Positions 40,244 to 48,340 of a stretch of 58,777 nucleotides of DNA are shown in pieces. The notes under the pieces are model-generated. The model was given only the letters and a program-made list of their open reading frames with translations, did not search any database and had not been told where the DNA came from. The DNA is from Mesorhizobium sp. LSHC420B00 (lineage in GTDB: Bacteria > Pseudomonadota > Alphaproteobacteria > Rhizobiales > Rhizobiaceae). How positions within the stretch are numbered: position 1 is the first letter of the stretch; every line of letters begins with the position of its first letter. The stretch is taken from the NCBI RefSeq assembly GCF_000503055.1, contig NZ_AYVY01000004.1, forward strand, positions 113,364 to 172,140. Direction: 5' to 3'. A program made the position numbers and the translations under genes.

Positions 40244-41185
40244 TCAGTTCTTCTTCAGGAACTTGTCGATATTTGCCGGCGTGACCAGCTGGAACGGGAT
40301 GTAGACCTTGTGCTCGACCTTCTCGCCCTTCGCTAGCTTGAGCGCAGCATCAAGCGCGCCAGCGCCCTGGCCGGCTGCGTCCTGGAACACCGTCGCATCG
40401 AGGTCGCCCGCCTGCATCGCCGCTAGCGCGTCCTGGGTAGCGTCGACGCCGCCGACGACAACCGACTTCATGTCGATATTGGCGGCCTTCATCGCCTGGA
40501 TAGCGCCGATGGCGCTCTCGTCATTGTTGGCGATGACGCCGTCGAACGGCTTGCCGGTCGACAGCCAGTTGGTCATCAGGTTCTGCGCTTCTTCGCGCTT
40601 CCAGTTCGACGTCTGCTTGTCGATGATCTTGATGAAGCTGCAATCCGGCGTGGCAATCACATCATCGATGTCCTTGGTGCGCTGCACCGCGGCCTGGTTC
40701 GACAGCTCGCCCATGATCACATAGACATTGGCCTCTTTCTTGCCGGCTTCCTTGAACAGGCGGCAGACCTCCTTGGTCTCGAGCGTGCCAGAATCGGCTT
40801 CGTTCGAGGCGACGAAAGCCTGGTTTTCCGGCAGCGTGTCGACGTTGACCGGCTCGCGATTGACATAGACCAGCGGAATTTTGGCAGCGGCGGCTGCGTC
40901 CGACATCGCTTGGGTGGCCGAGGTGTCGACCGGGTTGACGATGATTGCGTCGACGCCCGAGGCGGCGAAGTTCTTGATCTGGTCGAGCTGCTTGGCGACG
41001 TCGTTCTGCGCGTCTTCCACCTGCAGCTCGACGCCGTCCATGCCCTTGGCCTGCTCGATCATGCCGTTGCGCAGCACGGTGAGAAAATTGTCGTCGAACA
41101 ACGCCATCGACACGCCGATCTTGGCAGCAAAGGCGGACGAACTCATTAGCGCCGCGAACGCGACGCCCAAAAGCAGTTTTTTCAT
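40244..41185 (-). CDS. ibpA: Inositol/rhizopine-type periplasmic binding protein
   Basis: A 313-residue solute receptor starting MKKLLLGVAFAALMSSSAFAA (signal peptide about 1-20, ATG 41185 after GGAGGAG). The Peripla_BP_4 domain shows IGVSMALFDDNFLTVLRNGM, DQIKNFAASGVDAIIVNPVDTSAT, VNREPVNVDTLPENQAFVASNEADSG and VVGGVDATQDALAAM. This resembles IbpA of Sinorhizobium and MocB of rhizopine strains, which I cannot separate by eye. It heads the operon binding protein-permease-ATPase-iolG-SDR. Sites resembling the IolR operator lie upstream, and the LacI gene 41495-42526 precedes it on the same strand. Confidence 0.88.
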   Translation of the reverse strand: MKKLLLGVAFAALMSSSAFAAKIGVSMALFDDNFLTVLRNGMIEQAKGMDGVELQVEDAQNDVAKQLDQIKNFAASGVDAIIVNPVDTSATQAMSDAAAAAKIPLVYVNREPVNVDTLPENQAFVASNEADSGTLETKEVCRLFKEAGKKEANVYVIMGELSNQAAVQRTKDIDDVIATPDCSFIKIIDKQTSNWKREEAQNLMTNWLSTGKPFDGVIANNDESAIGAIQAMKAANIDMKSVVVGGVDATQDALAAMQAGDLDATVFQDAAGQGAGALDAALKLAKGEKVEHKVYIPFQLVTPANIDKFLKKN

Positions 41186-41274
41186 TTTATTTCTCCTCCA
41201 CATTGGTGTCCGGCTGCACCGATCTACCCGGAATCCCCGATCTCGCAGGGAATTCTCTCCCGATTGCCATTTTA

Positions 41275-41313
41275 GTTCCGGAAGGCATTTGCCTGAAACA
41301 GATCTTCCGGAAC
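41275..41313. promoter_or_regulatory. Paired TTCCGGAA palindromes upstream of the inositol transporter operon
   Basis: TTCCGGAA occurs at 41276-41283 and 41305-41312, each itself palindromic, and the whole 41275-41313 forms a larger inverted repeat with 9-bp arms. It lies about 90 bp before the binding protein start and could be the operator of the adjacent LacI-type regulator. Confidence 0.55.
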
Positions 41314-41338
41314 GAAAGAACCAAAATGCTCAGTTGGT

Positions 41339-41352
41339 GAAATATTTATTCC
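41339..41352. promoter_or_regulatory. IolR-type site GAAA-TATTTA-TTCC upstream of the transporter operon
   Basis: One mismatch from GGAA-N6-TTCC and 12 of 14 identical to 29969-29982 before iolC. A further one-mismatch match, GGAA-N6-TTCG, lies at 41388-41401. The pair suggests that the RpiR regulator also controls inositol uptake. Confidence 0.5.
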
Positions 41353-41494
41353 ATTTCGCGTGGGCGTCAAGCGAGATTTCGCCATGAGGAATGGATTTTC
41401 GGCATTTCGAGCTCTTTTAGACGAACGCTCAGGCAAGCCAGGCCTGAAAGCGTTCTGATAGATTACATCATGTCTGCCGCCAATGACCGCGACG

Positions 41495-42526
41495 TCAGAT
41501 GTTTTCCGGCAGATAAATGTCGAAGGGCAGAAAGGTCTGACCCGGCGCATTCGCGGCGCCGGTCTCGATGGCATGCGCCATCAGCCCGACAAGCTCGCGG
41601 CAAAGCGCTGCCAGAGGCGTCGAGATCACCATCGTCAGGAAATTATCCGCCAGCGCCGCGCGGGAGTCAGGCGTGATCTCGTTGCAGACGACCGCTGGCA
41701 TCTCTGCCGGCTTTGCCTCCCTCAGCGCCGAGATCGCGCCTTCCATGCCGCCACCGGCGACATAGCAGCCGGCAAGATCGGGGTGGCGGGCCAGAAGCTC
41801 GATCATTGCATCATGCGTGATCTGGTTCGCTTCCAGATTGACCAACGTCTCAAGGAGAGTGAATTCCGGCGCTTGCTCGCGAAAAAAGGAGCGAAAACCG
41901 ATCTCGCGAAGCTCGTGGCCGTGAAAGCGATGGCTGCCGACGAAGAGGGCGACCTTGCCAGGTCTCTTCGCGGCCTTCGAGATCATCCAGGCAGCGGTGC
42001 GGCCAACCTTGCGATTGTCGAGGCCGACATAGCCCTCGCGAATGCCGGACGCAAAGTCGGAAAGCAGGGAGAACACCGGTACGCCGTTGGCTTTGAGCGC
42101 CTCGACGGCCACCGTCAGCGTCGGGTGATCAGGCCCGACCAAGGCGACGGCCCTGGATTTGGCTGCCAGCTTGCGCATCCGCTCGACGATCTCATCCGGC
42201 GCCAGCGAATCGGCGAAGTCGATGGTCGCCACGCCTCGAAAGCGCGGCGACTGCGATACTGCCAGTTCAAGTTCGCGGGCAAATTCGCTGTAGAAGACGT
42301 CTTCCCGCCGCAACAGCAGAAATCCGAGGCGATACTCCGGCAATTCATGGCGCATCCGCTGCTTGATCAATCCGGCCGCGTGATAGCCGATGCTGGTCGC
42401 GGCGTCATAGACGCGGCGCGCGGTTTCCTCGCGCACCGGCAAGCGGTTGTTCAGCACCCGGTCGACGGTGGCAACGCTGACCCCCGAAATGCGTGCCAGG
42501 TCGGTGATCGTCGGCCGTTTCGCCAT
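41495..42526 (-). CDS. LacI-family transcriptional regulator
   Basis: A 343-residue regulator: HTH RPTITDLARISGVSVATVDRVLNNR followed by hinge EETARRVYDAATSIGY, then an effector domain (YRLGFLLLRREDVFYSEFA, GVPVFSLLSDFASGIREGYVGLDNRKVGRTAAWM, GCYVAGGGMEGAISAL). ATG 42526 gives the usual N-terminus; the longer open frame overlaps the divergent promoter. It lies between the inositol-type ABC operon (downstream, same strand) and the divergent mocDEF-type operon, so it is placed to control either. A candidate operator GATAG-AAA-CTATC is at 42578-42590. Confidence 0.9.
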   Translation of the reverse strand: MAKRPTITDLARISGVSVATVDRVLNNRLPVREETARRVYDAATSIGYHAAGLIKQRMRHELPEYRLGFLLLRREDVFYSEFARELELAVSQSPRFRGVATIDFADSLAPDEIVERMRKLAAKSRAVALVGPDHPTLTVAVEALKANGVPVFSLLSDFASGIREGYVGLDNRKVGRTAAWMISKAAKRPGKVALFVGSHRFHGHELREIGFRSFFREQAPEFTLLETLVNLEANQITHDAMIELLARHPDLAGCYVAGGGMEGAISALREAKPAEMPAVVCNEITPDSRAALADNFLTMVISTPLAALCRELVGLMAHAIETGAANAPGQTFLPFDIYLPENI

Positions 42527-42577
42527 CGCTGCCTCGCTCCAACTATCCGACTCTTTTAAACCATTCTGATGGAAAAT

Positions 42578-42590
42578 GATAGAAACTATC
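42578..42590. promoter_or_regulatory. Palindrome GATAG-AAA-CTATC between lacI-type gene and mocD
   Basis: A 13-bp perfect palindrome with 3-nt centre lies 52 bp before the LacI gene and 54 bp or more before mocD, in an AT-rich stretch. It is a candidate operator for the divergent pair; no binding is known. Confidence 0.45.
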
Positions 42591-42643
42591 TTTGTGATAT
42601 TGAGTCTATCAGCGCTCGGCGTTATTTTGAACACTGACCGAAT

Positions 42644-43792
42644 ATGATCGAGGCCTCCGCCATGGTGGATATTGGACTCCAAACCGGGAACACAACCTCA
42701 GCAGCAGCGTCCCAACGCGACTACAGCCTGGTCGGCCGCGACGCGAAGCTTGCCGTCGAGAGCGGGCTGGCGGCGGCCGAGTGGTATCACACCGACGTGC
42801 CGCGCAAGCAGATGAAGGAGCTGATGCAGCGCTCCGACGGCCCGGCGATCCGCGATACCATCATCTGGCTCGGCGCCATGATCCTCAGCGGCGCGGGCGC
42901 CGCCTTGTTCTGGGGCAGCTGGTGGTGCGTGCCGTTCTTCTTCGTCTATGGCGTCCTCTACGGTTCCTCCACCGATTCACGCTGGCACGAATGCGGCCAC
43001 GGCACCGCCTTCAGGACGCAGTGGATGAACGACGTGGTCTATCAGATCGCCTGCTTCATGATCATGCGCAACCCGGTGACCTGGCGCTGGAGCCACACGC
43101 GCCACCATACCGATACCATCATCGTCGGCCGCGATCCGGAGATCTCGGTCATGCGCCCGCCCGATCTGCTGCGCGTCGTGCTCAATTTCGTCGGCATTCT
43201 CGATGCCTGGCATGCGATGAGCGACATGCTGCGCAATGCGGCCGGCATCATCAGTCCGGCCGAAAGAACCTTCATTCCCGACCAGGAGCAGCCGAAGGCA
43301 ATCCGCATTGCTCGCATCTGGACGGCGATCTATGCCGCGACGGTCGCGCTGGCGCTTCTTACCGGCTCGTTCCTGCCGCTGATGCTGGTCGGGCTGCCCA
43401 GGCTTTACGGTGCCTGGCATCATGTCATGGTCGGCCTGCTGCAGCATGGCGGCCTGGCTGAAAACGTCACCGATCACCGGCTGAACAGCCGCACCGTCTA
43501 CATGAACCCGATAAGCCGTTTCATCTACTGGAACATGAACTACCACGTCGAGCATCACATGTTCCCCATGGTGCCCTACCATGCGCTGCCCAGGCTGCAT
43601 GAGCTGATCAAGCACGATCTGCCGGCGCCGACACCGTCCATCCTGGCCGGCTATCGCGAGATGATACCGGCTTTCCTGCGCCAGCTGCGCAATGAGGATT
43701 ATTTCATCAAGCGCGAACTGCCGCCGACGGCGAGGCCCTATCGCGAGGATTTCCACAACGATAACGCTGCTGTTGCGGTGGCTGCTGAATGA
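42644..43792 (+). CDS. mocD: MocD-type diiron oxygenase / fatty acid desaturase family protein
   Basis: A 382-residue integral membrane diiron enzyme (ATG 42644; ATG 42662 is also possible). Three His boxes are present: HECGHG (about 112), HTRHH (about 146) and HVEHH (about 306), with an extra GGLAENVTDHRLNS segment. Two hydrophobic hairpins lie around 75-100 and 215-245. MocD of rhizopine strains is described as the oxygenase that, with MocE and MocF, removes the O-methyl group of 3-O-methyl-scyllo-inosamine. The Rieske ferredoxin and reductase genes follow directly, giving a complete electron chain. Substrate here is inferred from neighbours. Confidence 0.82.
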   Translation: MIEASAMVDIGLQTGNTTSAAASQRDYSLVGRDAKLAVESGLAAAEWYHTDVPRKQMKELMQRSDGPAIRDTIIWLGAMILSGAGAALFWGSWWCVPFFFVYGVLYGSSTDSRWHECGHGTAFRTQWMNDVVYQIACFMIMRNPVTWRWSHTRHHTDTIIVGRDPEISVMRPPDLLRVVLNFVGILDAWHAMSDMLRNAAGIISPAERTFIPDQEQPKAIRIARIWTAIYAATVALALLTGSFLPLMLVGLPRLYGAWHHVMVGLLQHGGLAENVTDHRLNSRTVYMNPISRFIYWNMNYHVEHHMFPMVPYHALPRLHELIKHDLPAPTPSILAGYREMIPAFLRQLRNEDYFIKRELPPTARPYREDFHNDNAAVAVAAE

Positions 43793-43832
43793 CAAGCCTA
43801 CGCCGGGGCACCAAGAATCGGGGAAGGCGCAA

Positions 43833-44147
43833 ATGAGCGACTGGGTCGAGGCTTGTGACGCCGAGGACATCGACGAGGAGGATGTGATGCGGTTCGACCA
43901 TGGCGGTCGCACCTTCGCCATCTACCGCAGCCCCGAGGACGGGTATTTCGCCACCGACGGGCTTTGCACGCATGAGAAGGTGCATCTGGCCGACGGGCTG
44001 GTGATGGACGATATCATCGAATGCCCGAAGCATAATGGCCGCTTCAATTACAAGACTGGGGCTGCCAGGGGCGCGCCGGTCTGCGTCGATCTCAGGACCT
44101 ATCCGGTCAAAGTCGACGCCGGCAAAGTCCTTGTCCGGATCGGTTGA
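43833..44147 (+). CDS. mocE: MocE-type Rieske [2Fe-2S] ferredoxin
   Basis: A 104-residue soluble ferredoxin beginning MSDWVEACDAEDIDEEDVMR. Cluster ligands are CTHEKVHLADG (Cys-x-His) and CPKHNGRFNYKTG (Cys-x2-His). It would carry electrons from the MocF-type reductase to the MocD-type oxygenase. The ATG at 43833 is preceded by GGGGAAGG. Its TGA overlaps the next gene's ATG by one base, so ferredoxin and reductase are translationally coupled. Confidence 0.88.
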   Translation: MSDWVEACDAEDIDEEDVMRFDHGGRTFAIYRSPEDGYFATDGLCTHEKVHLADGLVMDDIIECPKHNGRFNYKTGAARGAPVCVDLRTYPVKVDAGKVLVRIG

Positions 44148-45379
44148 TGATGACGAAGGGAATGGTCATCATTGGCGCCGGCGAATGCGGCGGGCGCGCC
44201 GCCCTTGCGCTGCGCGAGCTCGGCTATGATGGCCCGGTGACGTTGGTCGGCGACGAGCCGCATCTGCCCTATGAGCGGCCACCGCTGTCGAAAGACGCGA
44301 TGGTCGCCGACGCGCCCCTGATCAAGGCGATCGCCAGTGAGGCGGTCCTGGCCGAAAGATCGATCAGGCATATCCATTCGGTTCAGGCGATGGCGATCGA
44401 CCGCGTGGCGCATGTCGTGCGCCTGTCGGACGGCTCGGTCCTGGCCTACGACAAGCTCCTGCTGGCGACAGGGTCGCTGCCGCGCAAGCTGCCGATTCCG
44501 GGCCTTGGCGGGCGCTGCGTCTATCTGCGGACCTTCAACGACGCACTGGCCATTCGCGCTCATCTCAGCGCCGGAAATCGCGTCGCCATCATCGGCGGCG
44601 GCTTCATCGGTCTCGAGCTCGCCACGGCGGCACGCAGGCTCGGCGCCACTGTTGCCGTTATCGAGGCGCAGCCGCGCATTCTGATGCGCGGCGTGCCGGC
44701 CGAGATCGCGCAGGTTATCCATCAGGCTCATGAAGCCGAAGGCGTAAAAATCCTGTGCGGCGAGGGCATCGACGCCATTGCCGATGACGGCGCCGAAGTG
44801 CGCATCGTGCTTGCCGGTGGACACGACATTGTCGCCGATCTTGCCGTGATCGGCATCGGCGCCGTGCCGGTGACCGGACTTGCCGCGGAGGCAGGGCTGA
44901 CGATTGACAATGGTATCGCCGTCGACGCCGAGCTTCGCACCAGCGACCCCGACATCTTTGCCGCCGGCGATTGCTGCTCGTTTCCGCTCGCCATCTATGG
45001 CGGCCGGCGAGTGCGGCTGGAAGCCTGGCGCAATGCGCAGGAGCAGGGCGCGCTTGCGGCCAGGAACATGCTTGGCGCCGGCGAGGCCCACGCGGCGGTG
45101 CCATGGTTCTGGTCGGATCAGTACGGCCTGACCTTGCAGATCGCCGGCCTGTCGGACGAAGGCCGCAGCATTGTGCGTCGCGAGCTCGGCGACGGCGCCT
45201 TCATCCTGTTCCATCTCGCCGAGGACGGCAGGCTGGTTGCGGCAAGTGGCATCGGCCCCGGCAACGCGGTCGCCCGCGACATAAGGCTGGCCGAGATGCT
45301 GATCGCGAAAAGGGCAAAGCCGGCGCCGGAAGCGCTAGGCTCGCAAACGATCAAGCTGAAGTCGCTGCTGGCGACATGA
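44147..45379 (+). CDS. mocF: MocF-type FAD-dependent ferredoxin reductase
   Basis: A 410-residue flavoprotein of the putidaredoxin reductase/BphA4 type. FAD site GMVIIGAGECGGRAALALREL, PYERPPLSKDAM, NAD(P)H site VAIIGGGFIGLELATAARRLG, second FAD motif DPDIFAAGDCCSFPL, and C-terminal Reductase_C domain (VPWFWSDQYGLTLQIAG). ATG 44147 or 44150 can start. Together with mocD and mocE it forms a three-component oxygenase. In known rhizopine catabolism the product is scyllo-inosamine, which enters the inositol pathway encoded about 10-20 kb away in this window. Confidence 0.87.
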   Translation: MMTKGMVIIGAGECGGRAALALRELGYDGPVTLVGDEPHLPYERPPLSKDAMVADAPLIKAIASEAVLAERSIRHIHSVQAMAIDRVAHVVRLSDGSVLAYDKLLLATGSLPRKLPIPGLGGRCVYLRTFNDALAIRAHLSAGNRVAIIGGGFIGLELATAARRLGATVAVIEAQPRILMRGVPAEIAQVIHQAHEAEGVKILCGEGIDAIADDGAEVRIVLAGGHDIVADLAVIGIGAVPVTGLAAEAGLTIDNGIAVDAELRTSDPDIFAAGDCCSFPLAIYGGRRVRLEAWRNAQEQGALAARNMLGAGEAHAAVPWFWSDQYGLTLQIAGLSDEGRSIVRRELGDGAFILFHLAEDGRLVAASGIGPGNAVARDIRLAEMLIAKRAKPAPEALGSQTIKLKSLLAT

Positions 45380-45767
45380 GCCAGCGCAGGTTCCAGAGCC
45401 ATTTGAAAGAACTTGCGGAGCGCTTGCCGTTCTGGTGGTGACAATCCTGCACCTGATGGCGGGAGACGACCCTGAGCGGTCGTTCCTGCCCGCGATGGAA
45501 ACGTCTCATGAGGGTTGGAACGGGGTCGTTCGCGCGACTTTGCGCCGAAAGGTTGCCATGAGGCGAATGATCCGATCTCGATCCCAGATGTCAGCTAAGC
45601 GCTTGCCGTCACGGCCGAGACGACCCCTTCCAGCCAACCGAGTTTCAGATGTAACCGAATTTCCTCCTTCTGAAATCGCAGCGCGACCCTCTCTCCTCAG
45701 TAGACGGGCTGACCACAGCCCGCCGCCCTGCCCGTATACGGCCGGGGCTCTGTGAAAAGAGGCTATC
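45380..45767. other. Intergenic region after mocF
   Basis: 388 bp without a supported gene. Open frames here lack ribosome sites and recognisable domains. A short hairpin (GGGCTG...CAGCCC, about 45707-45721) precedes the DUF1127 gene. No RNA gene was recognised. Confidence 0.45.
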
Positions 45768-45977
45768 ATGACGCCTCCAGTCCAGTGTGTTCTCCGTGTT
45801 ATGCACCTGGTCATCGCCCGATCCCTTAGGGCCGCAGCGCAACGGCGTGAGCTGGCTCAACTTAGCGACCGCCAGCTACGCGATGCCGGAATCGATCCCG
45901 CATTGGCACGCCGTGGCAAGGCGGCCGCCGTCGATAGAACCAGCCTGCTTCGACTGCCGACCCTGTCGTCCGGCTGA
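45768..45977 (+). CDS. DUF1127 small protein
   Basis: A 69-residue basic protein whose C-terminal half LAQLSDRQLRDAGIDPALARR is the DUF1127 signature (LxxLsDreLrDiGi). In alphaproteobacteria small DUF1127 proteins bind RNA and influence small-RNA turnover and phosphate or stress responses. AGAGG lies before the ATG. It stands alone. Confidence 0.8.
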   Translation: MTPPVQCVLRVMHLVIARSLRAAAQRRELAQLSDRQLRDAGIDPALARRGKAAAVDRTSLLRLPTLSSG

Positions 45978-46000
45978 GCGAGTTGATAGAGGAGCTAGCG

Positions 46001-46282
46001 ATGGCCGGTCTCTCCACCGCGATCGGCGCAGAAGTCGGAGAGGTGTGCCTGCTCGGGGCAATGTTCGCTGGACTGATCCTCATCTCAGCTCCGAGAACGC
46101 GCTTCGTTCAGAGTCCGATCTCTGACTTGTCGGGCGCTCAGCGTCCGGTCGTCTTTCAAAGCAGTTCCAGGCGCCGAACTGGACGCTTTGAGATCGTCGG
46201 AGCTGAACTCGACCTTCCCGGCATATCCCGGCCGAGCGATGGAACCCGCGCAAGCTACTTACAACGTCCGAGCCACCCTTGA
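46001..46282 (+). CDS. Hypothetical small protein with one membrane segment
   Basis: A 93-residue frame starting at ATG 46001 after GAGGAG at suitable spacing. Residues 8-30 (AEVGEVCLLGAMFAGLILIS) are hydrophobic; the rest is polar and Arg/Ser-rich with no recognised motif. It follows the DUF1127 gene by 23 bp. The ribosome site and membrane segment support it, but composition of the tail makes a chance frame possible. Confidence 0.35.
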   Translation: MAGLSTAIGAEVGEVCLLGAMFAGLILISAPRTRFVQSPISDLSGAQRPVVFQSSSRRRTGRFEIVGAELDLPGISRPSDGTRASYLQRPSHP

Positions 46283-46290
46283 GCGATCGC

Positions 46291-46938
46291 TCACGCCTTC
46301 AGTCGCGTATAGACGGCGCGCGTTGCCAGTGTTTCTTGCTGTCCGGGACGCGTGAAATAGAGCTCAATGATGTGGCGATCGTTGTTCTCGATTTTGATTA
46401 CAGTGCGCATGCCGATCTGCTTGCCGACTGTTTCTTCGCCCGCCACGCCCTGGTCGGTAAAGGTGCCGGACATGCTGATCGGCCTTTGATCCCCCGAATT
46501 AGGGACGCCTTTAAAATACATCATGGTTGTGTTGACAGGATCGATCGTGACCCACTCGTAACGTCCGTCCATGATGCTGTAGCCGAGCCATCCTTTGCGC
46601 CAGACCGGCGCTCCATCCAGCGTTCCCTCCATTATGTCTTCGATGTAACGGCCGCCCGCCAACCACTGACGATGGCTAATGAGATCGTCCGTCACGAGCG
46701 GCGGCTGATCGGGGCTGCGGCCGAGCGTGCCGTAGAAGCTCATCTGGACGCGCCAGGTGCCGATCATTGGCGCCAGGACCTCATGCCCCGGGCCCGGCAA
46801 TCCACGGCGAAGCCAATTCGGCAACTCCGACTGCGTCGGGGGCTCGGCTGCAGCCGAGCTGCCTTGAGCCAATGCGCCGAAAGGAATGGGGAGGGCGAAC
46901 GCAACGACGAATAGGGCAACGTGTAGTGTCTTGATCAT
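46291..46938 (-). CDS. Secreted DUF1579-like protein
   Basis: A 215-residue protein with a signal peptide (about 1-25, LPIPFGALAQG). The mature part has the lipocalin-like pattern of DUF1579: PGPGHEVLAPMIGTWRVQM, GGRYIEDIMEGTLDG, GWLGYSIMDGRYEWVTIDPVNTTMM and a closing series of beta strands. The function of the family is unknown; members bind or modulate small molecules in some models. It is followed by a promoter-sized gap before the SDR gene and forms no clear operon. Confidence 0.75.
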   Translation of the reverse strand: MIKTLHVALFVVAFALPIPFGALAQGSSAAAEPPTQSELPNWLRRGLPGPGHEVLAPMIGTWRVQMSFYGTLGRSPDQPPLVTDDLISHRQWLAGGRYIEDIMEGTLDGAPVWRKGWLGYSIMDGRYEWVTIDPVNTTMMYFKGVPNSGDQRPISMSGTFTDQGVAGEETVGKQIGMRTVIKIENNDRHIIELYFTRPGQQETLATRAVYTRLKA

Positions 46939-47048
46939 ACTTTATCTCCAGCTCATCGCTCGCCCAGGAATTGCTATGACGCTCAGTTGGGGCAATCGTT
47001 GCGAATTTTGTCGGGTGAACTCGTGGATACTCATCTCATACCTCTCCG

Positions 47049-47792
47049 TCATTCGATGCTGACCAGCGTTTCACCACCGGAAACTTCGATAACGGCGCCG
47101 GTCACGAAGTCATTGGTCATCAGGAAAAGTGCGGCCTTGCCGATATCGTCGACTTTTCCGACGCGTCCTGCCGGGAAGCGCTGACGCACCAGCGCGAAAA
47201 ACGCCGCGCGCTTCGCCTGCGGCATGCCGGCCCACATTTCGCTGGCTATGACGCCCGGTCGGATTGTGTTGACGCGGATCGGACCGAGTTCGAGCGCAAG
47301 GGCTCGCGTCAGCGCCTCCAGACCAGCAAAGGCGACCATCATCATCGATGCGCCCATGCGAGGCTTGGTCACCAAGCCACCGGTCGTGAATGTGATCGAA
47401 CCACCTTTCGGCATCCTAGGCGCTGCGTGCCGCGCGCAAGACCAACTGCCCAAGAGCTTGCCGTGCAGAACGGCCCGCGCGTCGGCCATCGTCTGGGAGA
47501 GGAAGGGACCTCCCGGACTCGGCGGGGTCGCGGTGATAAGAAGGTGGTCGAGCGTCCCTAGTGTTTCGAACATCTGCTCGACCGCTGTATCATCGGTCAT
47601 GTCCAGCGACTGGAACGTGATCGAACCGTGGACGCTTTCCTCTACAGCCATTCTCGCTGAAGGGCGCCGCCCGAGCGCAATGACCTCGGCGCCTGCTTGA
47701 GAGGCTGCGCGGGCCGCGCCCATGCCCATGCCGCTTGTCCCGCCGACGATCACGACACGCTGATTCGAAAGAGGCTGCTCGTCACCGTTCAT
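47049..47792 (-). CDS. SDR-family oxidoreductase
   Basis: A 247-residue short-chain dehydrogenase starting MNGDEQPLSNQRVVIVGGTSGMGMG. Cofactor motif GGTSGMGMGAARAA, LDMTDD, and GVIASEMWAGMPQAKRAAFF near the substrate region; the usual YxxxK is not obvious (the segment around MGASMMMVAFAGLEALTRALALELG takes its place), as in a subset of SDRs. The ATG overlaps the stop of the ABM gene upstream (ATGA), so both are co-translated. An AraC gene on the same strand lies further upstream. Confidence 0.82.
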   Translation of the reverse strand: MNGDEQPLSNQRVVIVGGTSGMGMGAARAASQAGAEVIALGRRPSARMAVEESVHGSITFQSLDMTDDTAVEQMFETLGTLDHLLITATPPSPGGPFLSQTMADARAVLHGKLLGSWSCARHAAPRMPKGGSITFTTGGLVTKPRMGASMMMVAFAGLEALTRALALELGPIRVNTIRPGVIASEMWAGMPQAKRAAFFALVRQRFPAGRVGKVDDIGKAALFLMTNDFVTGAVIEVSGGETLVSIE

Positions 47793-48154
47793 CCTGGATC
47801 TCTGCCGCTGGCATACGGACTCAGCATCTCCAGCCACTGCGTCTCCATGTCGCCCGGTTCGAGCTCACCAGCATCTACGACGAAGCTCTGGACATAGGCT
47901 TCGCCGAAGTGGCTCTTGAGTGCATCGATACTGCGCCAGACCTCGTAGATAACGATGAGATCGGGGTCGGTCCGATCTCGATGGATGTGGAATTGAAGAC
48001 AGCTGGCTTCCGATCTCGTCGCTTGGAGATCTTTAAGCATACGTGCGACAAGCGCGGAGCCTTGGCCGGGAGTGGCGCGATGCTTAGCGATAACGCAATA
48101 GGGCGTGTCTTCGCCAGCGGTTGGTCGAGGAAGATCAGGCAACGTCAGCGCCAT
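47789..48154 (-). CDS. Antibiotic biosynthesis monooxygenase (ABM) domain protein
   Basis: A 121-residue protein. The ABM core reads YCVIAKHRATPGQGSALVARMLKDLQ, CLQFHIHRDRTDPDLIVIYEVWRSIDALKSHF (in parts: FHIHRD, IVIYEVWRSIDALKSHF). A GGAG site lies before the ATG. It is coupled by ATGA overlap to the SDR gene, suggesting successive or joint action on one substrate, perhaps a quinone or polyketide-like compound. The HxH region may be part of the active site, but this is not certain. Confidence 0.82.
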   Translation of the reverse strand: MALTLPDLPRPTAGEDTPYCVIAKHRATPGQGSALVARMLKDLQATRSEASCLQFHIHRDRTDPDLIVIYEVWRSIDALKSHFGEAYVQSFVVDAGELEPGDMETQWLEMLSPYASGRDPG

Positions 48155-48340
48155 GTGGTACTCCTGCCGGAACGGCCGACCGAAGTGGTTGCGGCCATTG
48201 AAATTGGCAGATGCTGGTATGGCGTTGCTATGGCAGAAACGACTGAATATTTGACCGTTTGTCGCGCGTATTTCCGTATTACACGCGGTCGCAACAGGAG
48301 CGTATCTGCGGCTGGTCGAAACAGCCTCGCATGAACCCGA

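Noticed and set aside
45435..45755. 106-residue frame after mocF
   Set aside because: No ribosome site, Arg/Ser/Pro-rich composition, no known motif.
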